Below are positions 7,420-14,284 of a stretch of 37,822 nucleotides of DNA, one piece after another. Where the stretch lies: contig JAVCCZ010000111.1 in the NCBI GenBank assembly GCA_030765265.1, forward strand, positions 1 to 37,822. The letters run 5' to 3'. The notes beneath the pieces are model-generated. The model was not told the origin of the DNA and ran no database searches. It saw only the letters and a program-made list of their open reading frames with translations. Made by a program: the position numbers and the translations under genes. The stretch comes from Candidatus Erginobacter occultus. Lineage in GTDB: Bacteria > Auribacterota > Erginobacteria > Erginobacterales > Erginobacteraceae. Each line of letters begins with the position of its first letter. Within the stretch, counting starts at the first letter, position 1.

Positions 7420-8850
7420 ATGAACTTCGCCACCGTAGAATTCGGGATCTTCTTCGCCATCGTCCTGGCTCTCTACTTCGTGCTGAGCCACCGCTGGCAG
7501 AACCGGCTGCTGCTGATCGCCTCCTACGTCTTCTACGGCTGGTGGGACTGGCGGTTCTGTTCGCTGATGCTGATCTCCAGCCTGGTCGATTATTTCTGCG
7601 GGCTGCTGGTCGACCGGGAACGCCGTCCCGACCTCCCCGCCGGAAGACGGAAGCTGGTCCTGACGATCAGCATCGTCACCAACCTGACCATCCTCGGCTT
7701 CTTCAAGTACTTCGACTTCTTCGCCGACTCGCTGGCGCTGCTGGCCGGGGAAGTGGGGATCCGAATCGATCCCCCGACCTGGCGGATCATCCTCCCGGTG
7801 GGGATCTCCTTCTACACCTTCCAGTCGATGAGCTACACGATCGACATCTACCGGGGGAAACTCAAGGCGGTGGAGAGCCTCCCGGATATGATGCTCTACG
7901 TCAGCCTCTTCACCCAGCTGGTGGCGGGGCCGATCGAACGGGGGGCCCACCTGGTCCCCCAGATCGTCAACCCCCGGACCGTCCTCCCGGAACGGTTCTC
8001 CAGCGGGCTGCAGCTGGCTTTCGTCGGGCTCTTCAAGAAAATGGTAATCGCCGACACTATGGCGGTGGTGGTCAACAGCGTCTACTCCTCGGCCGACCCC
8101 TCCGGCTCGGCGGTCTGGCTGGCCACCTACGCCTTCGCCCTCCAGATCTACTGCGACTTCTCCGGCTACACCGACATCGCCCGGGGTACCGCCCGGATGC
8201 TCGGTTTCGACATCTGCCTCAACTTCCGCCTCCCCTACCTGGCGGCCAACCCGGAGGACTTCTGGCAGCGCTGGCACGTCAGCCTCTCGACCTGGCTCCG
8301 CGACTACCTCTACATCCCCCTGGGCGGCAACCGGCACGGGCGGTGGAAGACGATCCGGAACCTGATGCTGACGATGCTCCTGGGGGGATTGTGGCACGGG
8401 GCGGCCTGGAACTTCGTCCTCTGGGGGGGATTCCACGGCCTGCTCCTGGTCGCCTACCGCCGGGCCGGGAACTACCGCCGGGAGAAAGCCCTGACCTTCG
8501 AGACCCGGCGGGGCTGGAGGTTCTGGCTCTCGGTGGCCGTCTTCTTCCACCTGACCTGCTTTGGCTGGCTCCTCTTCCGGGTCGAGAATATGGCCCAGGC
8601 CGGCCGGCTGCTGACCGCGCTGGTCTCCGGACCCTTCTTCGAGCCCTTAAGCATCCCGCTGCTGCGGATGGTGGCGGCGGCCGGGATCCCGCTGGCCCTC
8701 TTCCAGCTTTATCAATACTACCGCCGCTCCGCCGAGCCCTGGGTCGGCTGGCCGGCGGGGTTAAGGGCGGTCTTCTACGTTCTCCTCTTTTACGGGATCG
8801 TCGTCTTCGGCGCCCCGGAGATCAATGAATTCATCTATTTTCAATTTTAA
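7420..8850 (+). CDS. MBOAT-family O-acyltransferase (AlgI/DltB-like)
   Basis: A 476-aa polytopic inner-membrane protein that probably moves acetyl groups across the membrane for O-acetylation of an exported polysaccharide. Family motifs include SYVFYGWWDWRF near the N-terminus, LPVGISFYTFQSMSYTID, LVAGPIERGAHLVPQI, QIYCDFSGYTDIARG, FWQRWHVSLSTWLRDYLYIP (His286) and GGLWHGAAWNF (invariant His326). The ATG at 7420 follows the ogt stop directly; the longer ORF only reads out-of-frame ogt sequence. The 3' end overlaps the next gene by 26 bases. The neighbour is an SGNH-type protein, the usual partner that transfers the acyl group in the periplasm. The acceptor glycan is not evident, although glycan genes lie further along the window. 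Confidence 0.93.
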   Translation: MNFATVEFGIFFAIVLALYFVLSHRWQNRLLLIASYVFYGWWDWRFCSLMLISSLVDYFCGLLVDRERRPDLPAGRRKLVLTISIVTNLTILGFFKYFDFFADSLALLAGEVGIRIDPPTWRIILPVGISFYTFQSMSYTIDIYRGKLKAVESLPDMMLYVSLFTQLVAGPIERGAHLVPQIVNPRTVLPERFSSGLQLAFVGLFKKMVIADTMAVVVNSVYSSADPSGSAVWLATYAFALQIYCDFSGYTDIARGTARMLGFDICLNFRLPYLAANPEDFWQRWHVSLSTWLRDYLYIPLGGNRHGRWKTIRNLMLTMLLGGLWHGAAWNFVLWGGFHGLLLVAYRRAGNYRREKALTFETRRGWRFWLSVAVFFHLTCFGWLLFRVENMAQAGRLLTALVSGPFFEPLSIPLLRMVAAAGIPLALFQLYQYYRRSAEPWVGWPAGLRAVFYVLLFYGIVVFGAPEINEFIYFQF

Positions 8851-9916
8851 TTTCGCCCTCCGGACCATCCGCCGGGGGAGACGGCCGACCGGGCTTTTGA
8901 TGGCGGCGGCCCTGATCGTCCTCGTGGAAGTTTTGCTGGCCCTCCACCCCCGGCCGGAATACAAGGACCTGGTCCGCCACCGGCTCTACAGCCCGGCCGT
9001 GGCCCCGGACATCGCCGAGAGCATCGTCCAGTGGCAGGTCGCCCACGCCACCCTGGTCAACGAGCAACAGGACCTGCTCCTCCTCGGGGACAGCGCCTGC
9101 CTCAACGGCCTGCTCGCCGTCGAACTGATGGAGAGAACGGGTTTGAAGACCTGGAACCTGGGGACCTTCGGCTTCACCTACACCACCGGCCACGCCGATA
9201 TCCTCGAACTCTTCATCGAGCGGAACGGGCCGCCACGGTTTTTAATCTACTATACTTCCTACTACCCCCTGGCCCGGGACCGGGGCACCCGGGCGGTGCG
9301 GAGCTGGCTGGGACGACTGCAACAATGGCTGGCCCCGGCGGAGCGAACTTCCCATCTCCTTCCCAGCCTCCGCTACCGGCGGGAGCTGCGGGACAGTATC
9401 TGGGCGCTGGGACGGGAGGAGATCGGTTACGCCGGGCTGGACGTCCCCCGGGGAAAATTCGGTTCCGACAACGAGGTCCGGCGGGAACTCTGGGAAAACC
9501 GGGGTTCCTTTCCCCGAGGCGCCGAGGAAGTATTCCCCGAAGACCGGTTCGAGGACGGTATCTCCTGGAACCCCCGGTTCCACCCCGACTGTGAAGGAGG
9601 TCTGCGCCGGATTGCGAAGACCGCCCGCGAATACAGCTTCCCGGTCATCATTCTTTTCAGCCCGCTCCCCGAGGCGGCAAACAGCAAGGCCGTTCGGAGG
9701 CAAGTGGCCGACCTGGAAGCCAACCTGGAGAGGGTCTTCGCCCGCTATCCAGGGGTTTCCCTGTATCAACCATTCCTCCGCTTCTACCCCGATGACCACT
9801 GTATAGATATGCGCCACCTGACCTTTGCCGGGACCAAACGGCAGACGGAAGAGATCGCCCGCTGGATCCGGGATCACTGGCTTGGCGAAGGGGGCGGGGA
9901 AGGGGAAGCCAGCTGA
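8825..9916 (+). CDS. Membrane-anchored SGNH-like acyltransferase/hydrolase, partner of the MBOAT protein
   Basis: A 363-aa protein with one N-terminal membrane helix (about 22-41, LLMAAALIVLVEVLLAL) and a periplasmic SGNH domain. LLLLGDSACLNG places the nucleophile at Ser90, and IDMRHLTFAG near the C-terminus supplies the D-x-x-H pair (Asp328, His331). WNLGTFGF could hold the oxyanion-hole glycine. The arrangement resembles AlgJ/AlgX and other partners of MBOAT proteins. The gene overlaps the MBOAT gene by 26 bases, which suggests coupled translation and a common complex. The predicted job is periplasmic O-acetyl transfer; a free esterase is the alternative. Confidence 0.8.
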   Translation: MNSSIFNFNFALRTIRRGRRPTGLLMAAALIVLVEVLLALHPRPEYKDLVRHRLYSPAVAPDIAESIVQWQVAHATLVNEQQDLLLLGDSACLNGLLAVELMERTGLKTWNLGTFGFTYTTGHADILELFIERNGPPRFLIYYTSYYPLARDRGTRAVRSWLGRLQQWLAPAERTSHLLPSLRYRRELRDSIWALGREEIGYAGLDVPRGKFGSDNEVRRELWENRGSFPRGAEEVFPEDRFEDGISWNPRFHPDCEGGLRRIAKTAREYSFPVIILFSPLPEAANSKAVRRQVADLEANLERVFARYPGVSLYQPFLRFYPDDHCIDMRHLTFAGTKRQTEEIARWIRDHWLGEGGGEGEAS

Positions 9917-9955
9917 CCGCCGGCGGCCGAGGCCGGAGCGGACCGGGAGGGGCGG

Positions 9956-9982
9956 GGAGTATCCATTTTTTCTCAATACTCC
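9956..9982. repeat. Inverted repeat in the spacer before the GHKL ATPase gene
   Basis: GGAGTAT (9956-9962) and ATACTCC (9976-9982) form a perfect 7-bp stem around a 13-base T-rich loop. It lies in the 162-bp gap between the SGNH gene and the ATPase gene. The T run is in the loop rather than after the stem, so it is not a standard terminator. No convincing promoter was found in the rest of the gap. Confidence 0.3.
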
Positions 9983-10078
9983 GACAAGAGATATGCTATC
10001 GTAGCCGGGCCATCATAAACGGTATCGCCCCGGCGAAAAACAGTTATTTGCCGCCAACCGGAGACGGAGGAGAAGGTT

Positions 10079-11623
10079 ATGAACCAGGACCCGATATCCC
10101 GAACCACCATCCCGGTCCGGGTCGACCGGAGCCACCTGATCACCATCGGCCGGCGGCTCTACTCTCAGAGCCTGGAACTGATCCGGGAACTGGTCAACAA
10201 CTCCTACGACGCCGACGCCACCGAGGTCAGGATCACCATCGGGGAGGACGGGATCGAGGTCGCCGACAACGGCTCCGGGATGGACCTCGAGGGGCTGCAA
10301 CAGTATTTCAATATCGGTTCCCAGGAGAAGCTCTACCGCGACGTCTCGCCGAAGTTCCACCGCCAGCGGATCGGGCAGTTCGGGATCGGCAAGTTCGCCG
10401 GCCTCTCCGCCGCCGACCGCTTCGAGGTCTGGACCAAGCGGGGCGACTTCTCCGCCCGGGTGGTCTTCGACCGGAAAGACTGGGAGGAGGGCGGGGACGA
10501 GTGGGCGCTGCCGCTGGAGACCTTCCCCGTCCACCCCGGACGGCCCGACGGGACCCGGGTGGTCTTAAGCCAGGTGACGAAGAAGCTCGACCCCTTCAAG
10601 GTCGAGCGCAAGGTGATCGAGTCGGTCCCGATCAAGGCCCCCTCCTTCGCCGTCTACGTCAACGACAGCCGGGTCCGGGCGGTCCGGGTCCCGGGGAGGA
10701 AACTCCCTTTCCTCGAGGGAACGGAGTTCGGATTGGTCCACGGGGAGATCATCCTCGCCAGCCTCCCGAGGCCGGAGGTCGAGGAAGTGGGGATCGAGAT
10801 CAAGGTCAAGGGGGTGACCGTCCGGAGGGACCTCTTCGGGATGGAGCGGTGGGGGCGGGCGGCCGAGAGGATTATGGGCGAGATCCACGCCGATTTTCTT
10901 CCCGTGACCAGCGACCGATCGGGCTTCATCACCGACAGCCCCCAGTACGCCGCCTTCCTCGAGGCGGTGGAGAGGATCAAGTCCGAGATCCGGGTCCAGA
11001 TCGACCATCTCCGGGACAAGAAAGAGAACCGGAAGGTCTCCCGGGCCCTGCGGGAAGCGATGGAACGGGTGGAACAGGCCCTGCTGAAGAACCTCGACCT
11101 CTGCCCCCGGGGGATGATCCCGATGGGGGAAGCCGGGGAGGGATTCGGCGACGCCGCCCTGACCAAAGCCCCTTCCGGGAAGAAGGCCGGGGAGGAAGGC
11201 GGGGAGAAGGGACGGGGGAAAGATAAAAAAACCCGGAAGAAACGGACCGAGCGGCCCCACGTCCGGAAACTCACCCCCTCGGCGGTGGTCCGGAAGGTAA
11301 AGATGGGCCAGGTCGGGGTCACCTGCTGCATCGACCACTACTCCCCCGAGGGACCGGAGTGCTTCTCCGAGTCATCGGTCATCTACCTCAACCGCGACCA
11401 CCCCCTCTATAAACGCGAGTCCACCGACCGCCAGCGGCATATGATGCACGTCGGCCGCCTGATCACCCAGGAACTGGCGATGATGAAAGGCGCCGACTCC
11501 GCCCGCGACGCCTTCGAGCGCCAGAGCCTGCTGCTCCGCGACGCCTTCGCCGCCGAAGAAGGGGGGACAACCGGGAAGAAAAAGAAGAAATCCGGGAAAC
11601 CGGAGGGGAAAAAGGGTGAATAA
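10079..11623 (+). CDS. GHKL (Hsp90/MutL/histidine-kinase-type) ATPase of unknown function
   Basis: A 514-aa soluble protein. The N-terminal GHKL fold is clear: N-box ELIRELVNNSYDADA (33-47) with the Mg-binding Asn, G1 box DNGSGM (63-68) and ATP lid GQFGIGKFAG (99-108). There is no dimerisation or phospho-acceptor domain and no receiver, so it is not a sensor kinase. An Hsp90/MutL-like middle region runs to about residue 310. A charged Lys/Arg/Glu linker (about 365-400) precedes a conserved-looking C-terminal segment with VIYLNRDHPLY, and the tail is lysine-rich. The layout recalls MORC-type or MutL-type ATPases that clamp on nucleic acid. I do not recognise a characterised family. The downstream cupin gene starts inside its 3' end. 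Confidence 0.75.
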   Translation: MNQDPISRTTIPVRVDRSHLITIGRRLYSQSLELIRELVNNSYDADATEVRITIGEDGIEVADNGSGMDLEGLQQYFNIGSQEKLYRDVSPKFHRQRIGQFGIGKFAGLSAADRFEVWTKRGDFSARVVFDRKDWEEGGDEWALPLETFPVHPGRPDGTRVVLSQVTKKLDPFKVERKVIESVPIKAPSFAVYVNDSRVRAVRVPGRKLPFLEGTEFGLVHGEIILASLPRPEVEEVGIEIKVKGVTVRRDLFGMERWGRAAERIMGEIHADFLPVTSDRSGFITDSPQYAAFLEAVERIKSEIRVQIDHLRDKKENRKVSRALREAMERVEQALLKNLDLCPRGMIPMGEAGEGFGDAALTKAPSGKKAGEEGGEKGRGKDKKTRKKRTERPHVRKLTPSAVVRKVKMGQVGVTCCIDHYSPEGPECFSESSVIYLNRDHPLYKRESTDRQRHMMHVGRLITQELAMMKGADSARDAFERQSLLLRDAFAAEEGGTTGKKKKKSGKPEGKKGE

Positions 11624-12116
11624 ACCGCCTCTGAATCCCCGCGTTAAAGAACTGATCGCTTCGCTCGGCCTGGCTCCCCACCCGGAGGGCGGCTATTACC
11701 GCGAGATCTTCCGCTCCCGGCGGAGGGTCGCCCACCCCGATACCGGCGGGGACCGTTCGGCCCTGACCGGGATCTACTTCCTCCTCGCCGCCGGGGAGGT
11801 CAGCCGCTGGCACCGGTGCCGCTCCGACGAGATCTGGCATTACCACGAGGGGGACCCGCTCGAACTCTGGACGGCGGACCCCGGATGTGGACGGATCGAG
11901 CGGAGACTCCTGGGGCCGGCGGGCGACGGCGGGGAGCCGGTCCGGACGGCCGCGGCCGGGCTCTGGCAGGCCGCCGACACCACCGGCGATTACACCCTGG
12001 TCGGCTGCGCGGTGGGGCCGGGGTTCGAGTTCGAGGACTTCGAGTTTCTCTCCGATTGTCCAGAAGCGGCCGGGGAGTTGCAGCGACGCCACCCGGAAGC
12101 GGCCCGCTTCCTCTGA
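11616..12116 (+). CDS. DUF985 cupin family protein
   Basis: A 166-aa protein of the DUF985/cupin_5 family. Typical elements are LGLAPHPEGGYYREIFRS near the N-terminus, TGIYFLLAAGEVSRWHR, DEIWHYHEGDPLELW (metal-site histidines) and GCAVGPGFEFEDFEFL near the end. The function of the family is not established; a small-molecule-binding or epimerase-like role has been suggested from the fold. It starts with GTG and overlaps the ATPase gene by 8 bases, implying co-expression. The GGAGG upstream (11602) supports this start. Confidence 0.9.
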   Translation: MNKPPLNPRVKELIASLGLAPHPEGGYYREIFRSRRRVAHPDTGGDRSALTGIYFLLAAGEVSRWHRCRSDEIWHYHEGDPLELWTADPGCGRIERRLLGPAGDGGEPVRTAAAGLWQAADTTGDYTLVGCAVGPGFEFEDFEFLSDCPEAAGELQRRHPEAARFL

Positions 12117-12143
12117 TGATGAACTGAAACCAGGAGCAGCACT

Positions 12144-12560
12144 ATGCCGGAAACCAGGGAAAACACCGGGATCTCGAAACAACAGTGGGAAGAGCTGGCG
12201 GCGGCCGCCTGGGAATGCCGCCGGAACGCCTATATCCAGGGCGACACCCGGGTCGGGGCGGCCCTGCTGACCGGTTCGGGAAAGATCTTTACCGGCTGCA
12301 ACCTCGAGCATATCTTCCGCTGCCACGACGTCCACGCCGAGGTCAACGCCATCACCACGATGGTGGCCGCCGGGGCGACCGACCTGAAGGCGATCATCAT
12401 CGTCGCCGAGTGCGGGCTCTTCACCCCCTGCGGCGGCTGTCTGGACTGGATCTTCCAGCTCGGGGGCCCGGACTGCCTGGTCGCCTGCCAGGCCCGGACC
12501 GGGGGCGAGATCCGGGTCTTCACCGCCGCGGAGCTGATGCCGCAGTACCCGAGGTACTGA
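12144..12560 (+). CDS. Cytidine deaminase-like zinc deaminase, variant active-site helix
   Basis: A 138-aa protein with the CDA fold: GCNLEHIF (nucleoside-binding N-x-E), HAEVNA (His64 and Glu66) and TPCGGCLDW (Cys96 and Cys99) for zinc and catalysis. Short tetrameric cytidine deaminases usually have CAE and PCGxCRQ; here His replaces the first Cys and Leu-Asp-Trp replaces the Arg-Gln that normally tunes the zinc site. That points to a distinct clade, possibly with another nucleoside or base as substrate. GGAG sits 8-9 bases before the ATG. It follows the cupin gene by 27 bases, probably in the same operon, and is followed by a repeat cluster. Confidence 0.82.
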   Translation: MPETRENTGISKQQWEELAAAAWECRRNAYIQGDTRVGAALLTGSGKIFTGCNLEHIFRCHDVHAEVNAITTMVAAGATDLKAIIIVAECGLFTPCGGCLDWIFQLGGPDCLVACQARTGGEIRVFTAAELMPQYPRY

Positions 12561-12564
12561 CTGC

Positions 12565-12710
12565 AGCACAGGCATTCCTGCCTGTAAAAGTAGCACAGGC
12601 GGCTCGCCTGTGAAAGTAGCACAGGCGGCTCGCCTGTGTAGCTCGGCAGGCCCCGCCGCACAGACAGGAATGTCTATGCTACTCTGTCGAAACAACACAG
12701 ACAGGAATGT
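12565..12710. repeat. Cluster of ACAGGC hairpins, including a 26-bp tandem duplication
   Basis: The deaminase-ferritin spacer is packed with small palindromes. ACAGGCA-TTCC-TGCCTGT lies near 12568-12585. Two exact tandem copies of a 26-bp unit (12587-12612 and 12613-12638) each contain the hairpin CACAGGCG-GCT-CGCCTGTG. Related CACAGACAGGAATGTC segments in the opposite sense follow. These look like dispersed REP-type elements. They could act as transcription attenuators or mRNA stabilisers between the flanking genes. Confidence 0.7.
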
Positions 12711-12743
12711 CCGAATCTTCCCGATTGAATTCAAGGAGGCGAT

Positions 12744-13223
12744 ATGAGCGACCATCTGAATGAACTGATCGACGAATCGATCCGGCTGGAGACGAACGTG
12801 GCCGATCTCTACCTCCGCTTCCAGGCCGCCTTCCCCGAGGACGCCGACTTCTGGTGGGCCCTGGCCCTGGAGGAGAAGAATCACGCCGCCCTGGTCCGCT
12901 CGCTGAAGGAACATTTCCTCCCGGTCGGCCAGGTCCCCGAGAACTTCCTCGCCTCCTCGCTGGAGACGGTAAAAGAAACCAACCGGTTGATCCGGGGACT
13001 GCTCGAGAAGTACCGCCGAACCCCGCCCGGCCTCGAGGAGGCCTTCCGGGTCGCCTGCCGGCTGGAGGAGGGGGCGGCGGAGATCCATTTCCAGGAGTTT
13101 ATGGACCGGGAGAGGACGTCGGAACTGGATAAGATCTTCCAGCGGCTGAACGCCGACGACAAGGACCACGGAAAGAAACTCCGCTCTTATATGAAAGCCC
13201 GGGGCTTGGCCTGCCCCGACTGA
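12744..13223 (+). CDS. Ferritin-like (rubrerythrin-type four-helix) protein
   Basis: A 159-aa all-helical protein. Carboxylate and histidine ligands appear in the order expected for a ferritin-like di-iron site: ESIRLETNVADLY in helix 1, LEEKNHAAL in helix 2, LEEGAAEIHFQEF in helix 3 and DDKDHGKKL in helix 4. The C-terminal rubredoxin domain of true rubrerythrin is missing. The likely role is peroxide or oxygen protection, or iron handling, in an anaerobe; the substrate cannot be assigned. AAGGAGG stands 6-7 bases before the ATG. It converges with the PLD gene across a 56-bp gap. Confidence 0.82.
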   Translation: MSDHLNELIDESIRLETNVADLYLRFQAAFPEDADFWWALALEEKNHAALVRSLKEHFLPVGQVPENFLASSLETVKETNRLIRGLLEKYRRTPPGLEEAFRVACRLEEGAAEIHFQEFMDRERTSELDKIFQRLNADDKDHGKKLRSYMKARGLACPD

Positions 13224-13279
13224 CCCGGCAGACTCGCTCTCCTACCTACTCCAAAGACGGAATATTCCCGGGCGCGCGC

Positions 13280-14284
13280 TTATTCCCACCACCTCTCCCA
13301 GAGCCGCTCGAACTCGTCGAGGTACCTCCTGGCCACCCCGGCGTGGTGGACGACCAGCATATTCTCGTTGTTGGCCAGGCCGGCCTGGCGGGTGGGGTTG
13401 AAGGACCCGGTGACGACAATCCGGCCGTCGATGACGAAGAACTTGTGGTGGAGGTAGTAGAGGTTCTGGTCCCAGCGGACGGCCATTCCGGCGTCGGCAA
13501 AAATCCGGTAACAGTTCCAGGGGCTCTCCTGGCCCCGTTCCATCACCCCCCGGACATCCACCCCCCGCAGGTGCCGCTCCAGCAGGGCCGCGGCCACCGG
13601 CTCCAGGGTGAAGGCGAAGGAGGCGAAGCGGATCTCTTTTTCCGCCCCGCGGATCAGCTCGATCAGCCTCTCCGCGCAGGGGTCCCGGGGAGCGAAGTAA
13701 CTCTCAACCCCGGACCGGCCGACCGTCAGCCGGGGTTGGGCGGTCGGCTCCCTCAAGGACGCGGAGAACCGGCCCCGCCAGAGATCGAGGAACTCCTCCT
13801 CGTAGTTAGCCGCCAGGCGTTTCGAGGCGATCACGATCACGTTGTTGTCGTCGCGGAAGCTCCCGGTCGCCCCCGGGTTGTAGGAACCGGTCCAGGTGAT
13901 GAAGGAGTCGATGACCATAAACTTGTGGTGCATAAATGTGGAGGGGTCGAAGTCGTTCATCAGCAGGTCCGACTCGGCCAGCCGGTGGGATACGGAGTCG
14001 ACGGGGCGGGCGGCCAGGTCGTCCATCACCACCCGGACGTCCACCCCCCGCGCCCGGGCCCGAAGCAGGGCCCGGGCGACCTCGTCAAGGGAGAAACTGT
14101 AAAAGGCCGCCCAGACCCGCTCCCGGGCGGAGTCGATCAGGGAGACCAGATGATCGGCAACCGGGTCGGCGGGGGTGAAGTAGACCCGGCACCAGGGGGG
14201 GAGCAGGCCTCTATCGGCCTCGGGCGGGGCAGGAGAACAGGCGGAGAGGAGGAGGAAAATCACGATCCAGGCCGGCTTGCTCAC
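13280..14284 (-). CDS. Phospholipase D-superfamily lipoprotein, probable nuclease
   Basis: A 334-aa protein with a lipoprotein signal (IVIFLLLSACSP, lipobox Cys16) and two HKD modules. The first has MHHKFMVIDSFITWTGSYNPG and the second LHHKFFVIDGRIVVTGSFNPT, each with H-x-K-x4-D and the GSxN that follows. Two complete HKD motifs in one chain form a single active site for phosphodiester cleavage, as in cardiolipin synthases and Nuc-type endonucleases. It lacks the N-terminal membrane helices of cardiolipin synthase. Its GTG start overlaps the comEC stop by 4 bases, so the pair is translationally coupled. A role in cutting DNA at the cell surface before ComEC uptake is a reasonable inference; phospholipid hydrolysis is the alternative. 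Confidence 0.88.
   Translation of the reverse strand: MSKPAWIVIFLLLSACSPAPPEADRGLLPPWCRVYFTPADPVADHLVSLIDSARERVWAAFYSFSLDEVARALLRARARGVDVRVVMDDLAARPVDSVSHRLAESDLLMNDFDPSTFMHHKFMVIDSFITWTGSYNPGATGSFRDDNNVIVIASKRLAANYEEEFLDLWRGRFSASLREPTAQPRLTVGRSGVESYFAPRDPCAERLIELIRGAEKEIRFASFAFTLEPVAAALLERHLRGVDVRGVMERGQESPWNCYRIFADAGMAVRWDQNLYYLHHKFFVIDGRIVVTGSFNPTRQAGLANNENMLVVHHAGVARRYLDEFERLWERWWE

Noticed and set aside
12565-12710. CRISPR-like array
   Set aside because: The two 26-bp units are directly adjacent with no spacers, and no cas gene is in the window.
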